Shown: one piece after another, positions 53,185 to 64,000 of the stretch
Layout: each line of letters opens with the position of its first letter
Position numbering within the stretch: position 1 is the stretch's first letter
From: Trichodelitschia bisporula
Taxonomy: Eukaryota; Ascomycota; Dothideomycetes; Phaeotrichales; Phaeotrichaceae
Reading direction: 5' to 3'
Length of the DNA stretch: 64,000 nt
NCBI GenBank assembly: GCA_010356995.1
Contig: ML996694.1
Span: 247,224-311,223, forward strand
The notes under the pieces: model-generated
Seen by the model: the letters and a program-made list of their open reading frames with translations, nothing else
Databases searched by the model: none
Told to the model about the DNA's origin: nothing
Program-made: the position numbers and the translations under genes

Positions 53185-56100
53185 ATGGCGCTGGATACCG
53201 GGATGGAAGAACTGGGCACGGTTCAACGGTCGACGGAGACGGCAGAAGGGACGGTCGGCAAACACGCCGCTGAACCGGTGCCTGCCAACGAGAATCTGTC
53301 GCCGGACACACAGCCTCCCAAGTCACGCTCTTCATCGCCTGCGAAGCGCCGTGCGAGCGAAATGGACGACGAGGCTCCCCAATCTGTCGCTAATGACGCC
53401 ATGGATGTGGATACTGCCTCCAGCCCCGCTCCTGCGCGCATCCTCCGGGATGCGTCAGTTGACATGCTGAACGGTAGCGCCTCGAGCAGTGGTACAACGG
53501 CGAACACACCTGGGACTACGGACGCCGATGGGTCGTCGGCGACGTCGTTGCCAGACCAAGGCGTGGACCGAGAAATGGAGGACGTACGCCCGCGCGCTCC
53601 TGATTCCCAGCGCCCTTCCTACGACGAACAAATCGCCATAGTGCTTGAAGATTACAGTCAGCGGGTTCCGGAGGAAGGTGATGTGGGCTTCGCCATCTCA
53701 GGTAATTGGGTGTCGCGTGTGTTAGCACGTGGCTCGGATGGTGCCGCTCCTCGCGACAAATCTGCTCTAGAGGGCGAGGTCGGGCCTGTCGATAACAGCG
53801 ACTTGCTAGGCAAGAGTACGTTCCTTAAACACACTACCGTGTTTCATCTTCTTGCTGCTAACTGGGACAGAGCCCTGGCTCTCCGGTCTGGTCGATGAAA
53901 AGGGCGAGCCGTTCATACCGCTCGTGCCGGGCCTACGCTTTGGTGAAGACGTTCTCATCATGTCGCAAATGGCCTTCGACAAGATTGTGTCGTGGTATGG
54001 TGTTTCCAGTGGCCAACCCATCATCAAGCGCTATGCGCACGACACGAGCCCCGAAGGAGGTCAGCCCAATGTTCAATGGGAGATGTACCCGCCCATCTTC
54101 ACGATCAAGAAAGTACTCAACACCGCGGAGGGCACTACGATGCAGGTAATCCGCGACCGCAGCGAGAAGGCGCCCCGCATCCTGTCCAGCCGCAATGGTC
54201 ACTTCCAGACCTTCCTGGCACAGGTTAAAGAGAAACTTCACATTCCGAAGGAGAAGAAGGTTCGTGTCTGGCGCGTCATCACAGAGGATCTGCCGCTTGG
54301 CACAGACGGTCCGGACAACAACAAGGAGAGCAGCGTGTTCAGCCCGCCCCCGTCGCGAGATGCCAGCCCTATCCGCACTGCAGATCCTATGATCATGGAT
54401 GTCAAGGCCTTTAACGACCTGGCCGAGGGCACGCAACGTGAGATGGTCGACGTTAAGGACGAGACGGCCAATCCGAATTACAATGGGCGTCTGACTATGG
54501 ACATCATCGGCCTCGCGGCGGATCAGACCCTCATCATCGAAGAGCAAGCGACTACTGGCAACTTCGTGTCCGAGCGTGGCCGCCAGACTACGACCAAGAA
54601 CGGCTCCTCGCACCTGGTTCCGAAGAAGACTTCTACGGCGACCAGCAGCAAAGCCTCTAGTCCCGCGCCTAGCATGATGACCCGCGGACGTGCACGCGCC
54701 CAGGGTCGGTCACGAGGATCTGTCGGCCTGTCCAACCTGGGGAATACCTGTTACATGAATTCGGCCCTGCAGTGCATCCGTGCCTGCGAAGAGCTGACGA
54801 CTTACTTCCTTGAGACATGCTGGAAGCAAGAGCTCAACTCAAGCAACCCACTCGGCCACAATGGAGCAATCGCCAGGGCGTACGCCGGCTTGATTGAAAG
54901 CCTGTATTCGCCTAACCTCACCTCATTTGCTCCGCGCAACTTCAAGGCTCAGCTTGGTCGATATGCGCCTATGTTCTCTGGCTATGGCCAGCAGGATTCC
55001 CAGGAGTTCATGAGCTTCCTTGTCGATGGATTGCACGAGGACCTTAACCGTATCATCAAGAAGCCGTACAGCGAGAACCCCGAGTCGGATGACAAGACTG
55101 TGCATGATCCCGAGGCAATCCGCGAGCTGGGTGAGAAGTACCGCGCAAATTACCGCGCTCGCAATGACTCCGTGGTGATGGATTTGATGAACGGCTTCTA
55201 CAAGAACACCATGGTCTGCCCGGCGTGCGACAAAGTCAGCATCACATTTGATCCCTTCTCGCTGCTCACTCTGCAGCTGCCCATCGACCAGCCGTGGTCG
55301 CACAAGTTCACGTTCATTCCGCTCCAGGGTCGTCCTGTCGAGATTGAAGTCGAAATTGATAAGAACTCTTCCGTCCAGAATCTCAAGGACTTCGTGGCTT
55401 CGCGCATTCCTGGCCTTAACAGCGCCAAGCTCGCTGTCGTAGAACTGTTCTCCAACAAGTTCTATCGCGCTTTCGAGGATAGAATGTCCATTGCTGAGTG
55501 CCAAATCCAAAACCGTGATGATATGGTCGTCTATGAGTTGGAGGATCCGCTCAGCAGCTACCAGACACTTCCGAAAAAGAAGACGAAGAAGTACAAATCG
55601 ATGCTCACGCTTGAGGCTCCGTCTTCGGACGAAGAGATGCCTGACCATGAGACCGGGCCTGGCAAGTTTCTCGTCAGCGTCTTCAACCGTATTCCGAAAC
55701 AGAATATGAGCGGTAATCAGCTTACCCTTTGGCCCACACTCATTTCTTTGACGCACGAGGAGGCGCAGGATTATGACGAGATTCTTCGCAAAGTACTCGC
55801 TCGCGTTGCCGTCATGACTACGCGCGATATTCTCAACGAAGACTCGACGCGCTTTTCGGGCTTCTCTCCCCGCCCAGACGCCGAGACCGATGACGAGTCC
55901 TACACCACCACGTCGGCGGATACAACCGTGAAGGCGAATTCAGTTGAGGGAGAAGATGGCCTCGTCGACATCACCATGCGTGATGATGCTCCTTCTTCAC
56001 CCCGCTCACGCCGACCTTCCATTTTGCGTCCCGGCGCCTACATCCCTCCTGAGCACCGCCGCTTGTTCGAGATGAAGTACTTCACCGCTGGGTCCGATGT

Positions 56101-57828
56101 CATCCCCTCCGGGTGGAACTACATCGACAGTGGCCGGAACCATCCTCCCATCAGATCGCGCATCCCCAAGGAAGTGCCCGCGTCACCCGAGTCCGCGCCT
56201 TCCTCACCAGGCTCGCCTACTAGCGCGGAAGTGGAGTCCGACGCCGATGACGATGAATATACGCCTGCCGCGAGCCAGCGCGACCCCGTCAAGACGTCTT
56301 ACAGCGTCAACCCGCCTGACAGCGAGGATGAGCTCTTTAGCGCGAAGCCTGGCAGTGGCAACGGCAAGCGGAAGAACAAGACGTACGGGAAGAAGGGCGC
56401 GAAGGGCAAGCCGAAGATCAAGGGTCGCGGCAAACACGCTCACGTGCACCACAACACGCGGCCCCAGCGCGCGGCCGCCACGGGTCATGCGACGGCTGCG
56501 GCAAGTGAGTCGTCGGACACTGATGGCATACTCCTGCGGCCGGGTGAGGCGATTATTCTTGACTGGGATCCGGAGGCGTTTGACGCACTTTTCAACGGCA
56601 GCCCGAGCGACGAGATCCGCGGGCGCGACACACGGCTTGACGCTGAACTGCTTCCGGACAAGAAGCTCGAGGAGCGGAGGCGCCTTAGGATGGCACGCAA
56701 GCGGTCGGGCGTCACTCTTGAGGACTGTTTCGCTGAGACGGCGAAGGGAGAGATTCTCACTGAAGAGAATGCGTGGTTCTGCAGCCGCTGCAAGGAGATG
56801 CGGCTCGCTAGCAAGCGGCTTGAGATTTGGACGGTGCCTGATGTGTTGGTCATCCATCTTAAGCGTTTTGGCATCAGTCGCGGCTTCCGCGATAAGATCG
56901 ATGTGTTGGTGGACTTCCCGGTTGAGGGGCTTGATCTGAATGGCAAGGTCGGCTTGGCTGAAGGGAAGGATCTGATATACGACCTTTTTGCGGTGGATAA
57001 TCACTACGGCGGCCTGGGTGGCGGGCACTACACGGCGTATGCGCGTAACTTTGTCGATGGGAAGTGGTACGAGTACAACGGTATGCCTCCCCCTCTCCTC
57101 TTCTCCACACCCTAATAACCCACGCAGATTCCCACGTCTCCGTCAAAACCCCCCAAGGTGTCATCACCCCCGCCGCCTACCTCCTCTTCTACCGGCGCCG
57201 CAGCGCCACCCCCCTCGGCCCAGATTATCTACAGGAACTCGTAGCCACCGCCCGCGCGCCCCCCTCATCCGACGACGAAAACGGCAACACGCCCGGCTCC
57301 GCCAGCCCCTCGGACGACGAGGCGGGAAACGGTCGTGGTGGACCTGGCTTCGGGCGCGGAGCTGGGGGCGAGCGCGGGAGCGGAGCCGCGGCTGAGGCCG
57401 AGGGCGCGGGGAGCATGCTTATGCTGCCTGCTTACGCGGGGCAAGGTGCGGGCGGGAGTGGGAGCGATGATGAGGGGATTGGCCTCCAGGAGGTGTTTGG
57501 GCCGCAGTTACCCGGGAATGAGGGCAGGTTTAGTCTGGCGGATATTCAGGGGGTGGGGTGGGGGTGGGGTGGGGTGGGCGGGGAGGGGAGTGTGGGGAGT
57601 AATGATGCGGCGGATGGGGAGGGGAGTGCGGGGGAGGTGGGGAATCGGTTGTTGGAGGATTTTGGGGATGAGGAGGGGGTTTTTGAGGGGGGGGGGTTTG
57701 AGGTGCCTGAGTTGGTGGGGATGGGGAGGGGGGAGGGGAGTGTGAAGAGTTTGGTTGTGGATGCGGTTGAGATGGAGGGGGAGGCGGTGGAGGAGGAGGA
57801 GGTTGCGGAGATTAGGGTGGATGCTTAG
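53185..57828 (+). CDS. ubp12: Ubiquitin carboxyl-terminal hydrolase (Ubp12 / USP4-11-15 type)
   Basis: Cysteine protease removing ubiquitin from substrates. Exons 53185-53815, 53871-57080 and 57128-57828; introns of 55 and 47 bases. Product 1513 residues from ATG 53185 (GGCGCCATGGCG). Order: acidic/Ser-rich N-terminus; DUSP domain from about residue 145 (SYDEQIAIVLEDYSQR, then ISGNWVSRVL); ubiquitin-like region; split USP domain. Catalytic Cys504 (GLSNLGNTCYMNSALQC), His1263 (GGHYTAYARNF), Asp1281 (YNDSHV), the last rebuilt by splicing. Zinc-ribbon pairs: CPAC near MVCPACDK and CSRC near FCSRCKEM. A long Ser/Asp/Lys-rich insert separates the USP halves, as in Ubp12. The tail after about 1300 is acidic and very Gly/Glu-rich. 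The open frame extends upstream without an ATG, so the N-terminus may be longer. Confidence 0.85.
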
Positions 57829-58749
57829 GGGTATGGTCTGTGGTGTTGGACTAGACTGGTGGGCATTGATGCGTGGATGTGAGCTGGTGGACATCGATGT
57901 CTGGGTATGATTCAGATGAATGCATGTTAGGGCGATGATGGTGTGTCACTGTGTTAGGCATGGATGACATGGGTGTGTATCTCTGTAGAGAGAAGGTTGA
58001 TACGTGGTGGCATTTTATGGGGGCGTTTTTCGGTCTATGATAGGCAAAAAGTAATGGTTTAGACGGTGGTTATGATGCCTTTTTGGGAGTGTGTGATGCT
58101 GGGGGTGAGGTGAGGTGACACGAGTGAGGATGTGGAGACTTTATGCTGGCTATTTTGAGGCTGGATGGACCGGAGTTGGCACCTATTGCCGCACCATCTG
58201 TGTTAGCGTTGAACCCACGTCATCAGTCGCCTGGAATGATACGTCTGTTTGTATGAGGGGATATGAACCTACTTACTTACAGCTGTCGGTTTGCTCTCTG
58301 TTCTGATAACGGAGGGAAGTGGGCCACAATGCTCCTTCCGAAAGTTTAAAGCATGCCAGGATCCAGCTGCTAGTCACCTTCATTTGATAACAATAGACGT
58401 GAATGGCTTTTCCCTTTATAACTCCCTCTTTCAAAGCGTGTGTCCGCTATAAACCCCCCCCCATACCCCTTTCCATCCTCACCCTCCCCCCCTGTGGCTG
58501 TGCAGAGCAAGGCTGAAACCCCACCAGCGGGGGAGGCGCAACCGCAAGTCCCAAAACAATCTAGCTCGAGCACCGCGCGTAGCGCCACGTCCTCAGCTCG
58601 CACGGATGCAACCACATCTCCAACTTCTGACGAACATCCCATCCACCCCCCATTCATCCCCTCCGCCCCCACTTTCCCTCACCAAACCCGAACTTCACCA
58701 ACCCCAATTGCATTCTCTCGAAGGCCTGAACGCCCCCCCAACCGCCATC
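57829..58749. other. Intergenic
   Basis: No gene is seen. The first half is TG-rich (GGTGGACATCGATG-type short repeats near 57850-57905) and belongs to the deubiquitinase 3' region. The second half is the leader of the BAR-SH3 gene, C-rich from 58450. Confidence 0.6.
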
Positions 58750-60271
58750 ATGCAGCGTATGCACCGCACAGTCGGGACCTTCAAGTCCCGCTCCGCCGAC
58801 GACGCACAAGTCGCCATGCTAATCCACGACTTCGAAGAAGCGGACAAAATGCTCGGCATCGTGCGTCCCTTCCCCCACCTACCAGCCTCACTAATCCGGT
58901 CCAGTTAGTAGAGTCCTCGAAGCTCTGGCGCGACGCCTGGAGCGACATCCTCACCCGACAAGCCGCGATGGCAGGCGACTACGACACCATCGTGATGCCC
59001 ATCATCGCATCGAGCGATGGGCGGGACGACGGGAAATACTCCGACACGCCGGTGTCTACGCTGGAGCGCACGCAAGCGCTGCGGCAGGCGTACGCTGAGC
59101 TTAAGGAGGATATGAGTGGAGAGATTGGGATGGTGGATCAGCGGATTGTGGAGCCGGCGAAGGATGCCCGGGCTGCGATTAAGCAGTACAAGAAGGTTAT
59201 TAAGAAGCGGGAGGATAAGAAGCTGGATTTTGAGCGGTTTAAGGGGAGGGTGGAGAGTGCGGAGAAGAAGACCCGCCGGACGGATAAGGAGAATATGGCG
59301 CTGATGAAGAGTCGGATGGAGCTGGAGACGGCGACGACGGTGAGTTTGGGGGTTTGCGTGGATTTTGTGGGGGATTGGCGGGCTAATGGATACAGGTGTA
59401 TGAGGCGGCAGACGAGCACCTCAAAGCCACACTCCCCGGCATCACAAGCGCGACATACTCCCTCCTCCCGCACCTGCTCAACGCCCAGATCATGATCCAG
59501 AACACGCTCCTCGCACAGCTGTACACCACGCTGCACACCTACGCCAGCGACTACGGTTTCCCCAACCCGCCCCCGGAATTCGACGACATTATCCTCACCT
59601 TCGAGTCAGACTTCACATCCCTACGTCTCGAAGCCGAAGGCGCGCTCCGCATGCTCAGCACCGGGAAGGCGGTGCACCAACCCATGGCTCTGGGGCCGAC
59701 GGGCAGCACGATTACAGGCCTGGGGATTAGGAACAACATCAACGCGCGCCGGCACGGGACCCCCGCGGCCCTCCCGCCCGCGTCGAAGCCAGCGCTCAAA
59801 CCCTCGCCCTCCCTCCCGGCAATCGAGTACCACGCCCCTGCCCCTGAGACCCCGCCGCCTGTCGACAATGCCCTAAAGCCAAGCTGGAGCCGCACCCAGT
59901 CGCACCAGCTCACCGCGCGCCCATCCGCCGACCACTTCACGCCCGCATCGCACAGCTCGCAGCTCGCCATCCGCCCGCGCCAGCCCTCCGCCACGTCGAC
60001 GACCAGTATGTCTAGTCTAGGCTCAGCGGCGGCTGCTGCCGCGGTGGCGGGGAAGAAGAAACCGCCTCCGCCGCCGCCGAAGAAGAAACCTTCTATGCAG
60101 TTTGAGTATGTAACTGCGTTGTACGATTTTGCGGGCGAGGGGCAGGGGGATTTGAGTTTTAGGGAGGGGGATCGGATTAGGGTTATGAAGAAGACGGAGA
60201 GTACGGATGATTGGTGGGAGGGGGAGTTGAGGGGGTTGAGGGGGAGTTTTCCGGCGAATTATTGTCGGTAG
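58750..60271 (+). CDS. BAR-SH3 endocytic adaptor (Hob1/Rvs167 type)
   Basis: Amphiphysin-like protein that bends membrane at endocytic sites and links it to actin. Exons 58750-58860, 58905-59339 and 59396-60271; introns of 44 and 56 bases. Product 473 residues. The BAR domain spans about residues 1-260: it starts MQRMHRTVGTFKSRSADDAQ, with the typical KKREDKKLDFERFKGRVESA helix and FDDIILTFESDF near its end. Residues about 290-415 are a Pro/Ser-rich linker ending in PPPPPPKKKP. The SH3 domain is 418-473 (ALYDF, GDLSFREGDRI, DDWWEGEL, GSFPANY). The start MQRMH is shared by the family. The C-terminal SH3 ends at the stop codon, as in Hob1. Confidence 0.88.
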
Positions 60272-61256
60272 GTTGGGATGTGGAAAGAGGTGATGTGGTG
60301 GATGGGAGTTTGGGCGGGCGTTGGGTGTGGGGTTTGGTGGAGAGGTAAAATGACTTTGGCGCGGATGAGGGTACAGCAGGAGGTTGGGAGTTTAGGCAGC
60401 GGAAAATAAAGGTAATGACAGATGTGATGCGTGCCTGTCCAGGGAGTATGTGAGATCGTGATGCTATCATGAGTATGTGGGTTCCCTGAGGCTATCACGG
60501 CCTATATGCCGCGTCATATGCCCGTGCCATCTTCTAAAACCTATGGGGAAATCCTCCCGAGCCGCAGTGCCGTCGTCAGCCCTGCACCCGCACCCTCCGT
60601 CTCTCGCCTGCAAACAAACAACCGCACGGTAGGGTAGGTACGAGGGGGCGCTGAAACACGTTTCACACCCGCAGGCAGCAAGCACGACCTACGGCCCCAT
60701 CTGCATCTTAACTTCCCACCCGTCTCCATCGCAGCTTCCACCTCCAACCCCCCGCGCCTTCCCCAGGCCAAAATGACGTAACCCCCCCAGACCACCCCCA
60801 ACCCCCACAAGACCTCACGGCACTCCGCCACCTCTCCAGTGCCGGCGGATTATCCTACGCCAGCTGTCCCACCCACTCGGGACACGGGGCGTGGGGCCCC
60901 GCGTGGCCTTCGCGGTTAGCGCCCCGGCCGCGACTGCGGTGGCGATATTGATGTGCCAAGTATATGGCTCTGCTTTGCGGCGAGGGCATGTTTCGAGTAA
61001 ACGTGCGGGATGTACACCCGGGCTAGAACTAGAACTCGTTCTTGGAGATCTGGGAGGAGGATCGGGAGGTTTTTTCATCAATCGACAGCCGGAGAGGGTT
61101 CAGACGAATTCGCTACATGCAATTCACTACTATCTCCCACATTCGGCGGCTACACTTTCGCAGCTACTTTCTCGAATCAAAAACCAAGTGATTGTTATAG
61201 CCGTAGCCAGAGGGGCCAAAGGGATAATAATAATAAAACTGCAGAGGGCGAATAAA
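60272..61256. other. Intergenic between convergent genes
   Basis: No gene is seen. It holds the 3' regions of the BAR-SH3 gene and of the Met/His-rich protein gene. It is GT-rich at the start. Confidence 0.55.
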
Positions 61257-62515
61257 CTAGGGACCGCCGACGTACACGCGCATGTTGCCCATGAGGTTCT
61301 CCTTCTTGCCGTTGTGCTCCATGAGCGGGTACTTGACGGCGTCGTACCAGGCCTGCGCGGATTGTTAGCCAGTGATCCCCGCGCTCCAGAGCTCTCAAAA
61401 CTCACCTCAGCCGTCATCATTGAATTCTTCGGGACTTCGCCGAAGTTGATGCAAGCACCCGGATCAGAGATGTGAGCCATGCCGCCGTGGGCGTGGCCGC
61501 CGCCAGCCGCCGGCGCAGCACCAGCGCCGCCATGGCCCATACCCTCCATACCCTCCATGCCGCCGGAGCCCTTAGGCGCGTAGCCGGGACGAGCGTTGTA
61601 ATGCATGATGGACCTGCACACCTCCTTGCCAGAGATGAACAGGCGCATGTCGGTACCGCCGTCGTGCATGTGGCCGATGGAGTACAGCAGCTTGCCACCA
61701 ACATTGGCCTTCACCGGCTGGGTGGTGAACTTGTAGACACTGCAGACGAGGTTAGTGGCCTGTTTTCAACATTGTGATAGGAAATAACATACCCCGACTT
61801 GGCAGCTGGCTCGCCGATGGTCAGCCAGTACATGGTGGCAGCCTTGTAGCCCGAGCTCTTGGGCACCCATTCGTAGGTGATCTCCAGGGTCAACGACTTG
61901 GGCTTGGGGTCCTCGGTCATGAGATCGATCATCAACATGTAGTTGGCCGGGAAGTCGATGCCGTAATTGTACTCGGTGTTGAGGCGGAGAGTCGGGCGCT
62001 CGTTACCGCAGGCCCAGATGGAGCCGCCACCGGCACCTTGGCCGAACAGCGCAATATGGTGCAGCCACGCGTTGGAGTCGATGTTGGCTTCCGTCTTATC
62101 GGGGTACCGGATCGTGGCCTGCATGGCCGTCACGAAGCACCCAGCCTTCGGGCAAGGGCCCTTAGCGAGCTTGACCGTCGACAGCATGCGAGAGCTGCTG
62201 ACGCTGAAGGTGCCGTAGGCGATGGCCGAGCGGGTGGCGCCATCCTTGGGCCTGGTTGCTGTGTTAGCTGATGCTCCCCCCCAAAAAAACTCCGTACGGG
62301 AACACTCACTGGGTGGTCTCGAAGCGCGGCAGAATACGCACACCGTTGGCATTCGAGTTAGTGGTGGGCTTCTCGGCGTCGATGGCCTCGGCGGCCTCAG
62401 CGGCGGCGTTGTAGGTGTACTCCTCGACAACCTCACCGACAGCCTGCTCGGCGACCGGGACGGCGTGGGCAGGCAGAGCCGCAAGGAGCGCAGAAAAGAG
62501 CGGAACGAACTTCAT
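61257..62515 (-). CDS. Secreted Met/His-rich putative copper protein (PHM-like core)
   Basis: Fungal secreted protein of unclear function. Exons 62310-62515, 61793-62251, 61406-61739 and 61257-61352; introns of 58, 53 and 53 bases. Product 364 residues. Signal peptide MKFVPLFSALLAALPAHA; the proregion is acidic. The core has two histidine sites, WLHHIALFG (His133, His134) and LYSIGHMHDGGTDMRLFI (His245, His247), spaced and set like the copper sites of type II ascorbate-dependent monooxygenases (the His-x-His after a beta hairpin). Between about 280 and 311 lies a Met/His/Gly-rich insert (GGMEGMEGMGHGGAG, then GHAHGGMAH), typical of copper-binding segments. The C-terminus repeats the fold with GNMRVYVGG. 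Homologues are common in ascomycetes but uncharacterised. Copper binding is an inference. All four exons join in frame with good branch sites (GCTAAC, ACTAAC). Confidence 0.7.
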
Positions 62516-64000
62516 GGTGTGCTCGCGGCTACTGTATTGTCGAATGAATGTGAGGGTGGTGGTGAAGAGCAAATCCAGGTACGGCGGGCGCGTCCTCAAG
62601 TACTTAACGGCCTGAGAGTGGGCGGGGAAGGGCCTACCGAGATTGATAGCACGATGTCGGCCGTCTCGTGGATCATCTTCGCTAGATTGCAACCGGAGCG
62701 AGGGCGTGCTAACAAGATTCGAAGCGCTCGATATTGCTCCCCGTGAGGGTGATGATGGCTGCTTCTAGCGAGAAGTGTATAGTAAACTTCATTTACCCGT
62801 TGCACCTCGGGGCCACGGGGGGTCGAAAAAGCCCCGCCCAATGGCAGCATCAGCGCCTCGGAGCTTTGGGATATAGATTGCGAAACGTGACCTAAACGAA
62901 ACGTTAGCCAATGAACAGGCGATCAAAATTTAAAGTATGGAGGATAATGCTTGCGCGATGCGGTGGGCCTCAGCGTCCCCTATAGTCTCGTGGTCTGGTC
63001 TATAGCGTCCGGCACACGATAAGAATCGCTTTGGAATACGGCGGGGAGATGCTTGATGCGTCGAGCCCGTCGCCAAGGGCCGATTTGGATATTGACAGAA
63101 GAATCTTTCGGGTTGCCGGTTTGGGAACTGTCCGCAAAGCAGATAGAATAGTGTAGAAGGACGAAGAGATCGGACGCCATCGATGCAATATGCTGGGCTA
63201 TTCACAAAGTAGCCATCCGCATAGCCGCCGTTAGTAGAGTGTTGGCAAGGACATGCGAGTGTCGTTGCCCCGACAATGTCACCGCTTGTCATCTTAGAAC
63301 CGTCATTTGACCCACCTGCGGAGCTATCCCAGAATCAATCGATCGTATTCTGCATGCCCTTGCGACCCCAGGATTTGCGAATCTTCCTGGGGCGCAGATC
63401 TGAACACGCAGAGTTACATGGGGAGGTCGGAATGACGAAGGATGCCGTAGGACAGCCAAGTGGCAAATCCGCCTGGGCAGTCGATAAGAGATTCTTCTAG
63501 ATCTTGTCGAATAGTCGAGTTCGCGGCCTCGATGCTGATCTTCACTCGTTGTCGCCCCTTCTGCAGGTACAGATCTCACATCGGCGTCGTGCAGCGGCTG
63601 CAACTGTGGCAATCGCTAGTGACTGATGCGGATCTTCGCTTTTGCTCCGTTCCGAATAGGTCAAATCGAGCGCCAAGAATCATGAGGGGCAAACTGTCTG
63701 GGGGACAATTAGCCCACCGCGTGGGTCTGGGGTGCAGCAAAGCCGTCACCGCGTCACCTCCTTGATTGAGGAATCAAAGCGCCACTCACATGGGCCCTAG
63801 GGCGTCTCAGGCTTGGGGCTCGGCAGGCGTGAAGCTTAGAGAGAGGCGGAAGCTTATCGTTCTGCTACCAGTAGCGAGCCGCAAAGCGTGGCGCCAAGGT
63901 ACTCCACGCGGGGCTCGGCTACAGTTGTGTCTTGGGATAATTAAGAGATCCAAGAACCCGCTGTCTAAGCGCCATCGGGAAGGAGAGTGGAGGGAGAAAT
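62516..64000. other. Gene-free end of window
   Basis: No gene that I can support. The first 200 bases are the promoter of the Met/His-rich protein gene. The rest has ordinary mixed composition, short open frames only, and no repeat I can see. Confidence 0.55.

Overview
The window looks like nuclear DNA of a filamentous ascomycete (Pezizomycotina). Genes are compact, GC-rich and on both strands. They are cut by short introns of about 42-60 bases with GTRNGY-type donors, CTRAY-type branch sites and AG acceptors, and many encode well-known fungal proteins. I cannot place it below subphylum from sequence alone. Exon coordinates were built by hand, by finding splice sites that keep conserved protein motifs in frame.

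Layout. 1-21 kb: a SANT/Myb-like hypothetical protein (+), the cytochrome b assembly chaperone Cbp3 (-), a Jsn1-type RRM+PUF RNA-binding protein (-) and the SWR1 subunit Swc2/YL1 (+). A gene-poor stretch rich in minisatellites follows (15.4-21.1 kb). 21-32.8 kb: a GNAT acetyltransferase (-) divergent from a MET2-family mitochondrial serine/homoserine O-acetyltransferase (+), a Ni/Co permease (-), a mitochondrial ketoacyl-ACP synthase Cem1 (-), a fungal rhodopsin-fold membrane protein (+) and a secreted short tyrosinase (-). 32.7-41.3 kb is repeat-rich and gene-poor except for one MFS transporter (+). 41.3-48.8 kb: an Mte1/Dbl2/ZGRF1-type recombination protein (+), a Gef1-type Cl-/H+ exchanger (-) and a six-exon SGNH esterase Iah1 (+). 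49.8-62.5 kb: a protein with a retropepsin-like fold (+), a UBP12/USP15-type deubiquitinase (+), a BAR-SH3 protein of the Hob1/Rvs167 type (+) and a secreted Met/His-rich putative copper protein (-). The last 1.5 kb holds no gene I can support.

Most genes are unconnected housekeeping functions. Some share a compartment: Cbp3, Cem1 and the serine/homoserine acetyltransferase are predicted mitochondrial; tyrosinase and the Met/His-rich protein are predicted secreted copper proteins; the Ni permease, MFS carrier, ClC exchanger and rhodopsin-fold protein are membrane proteins. I see no biosynthetic gene cluster.

The most interesting non-genic signals are a family of small inverted-repeat (MITE-like) elements with at least four copies, two of them inside one unusually long cem1 intron; a tandem array of about 250-340-base units carrying tRNA-like box A/box B sequences; and several minisatellites. 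No complete transposon, rRNA gene, CRISPR array or convincing tRNA gene was found.
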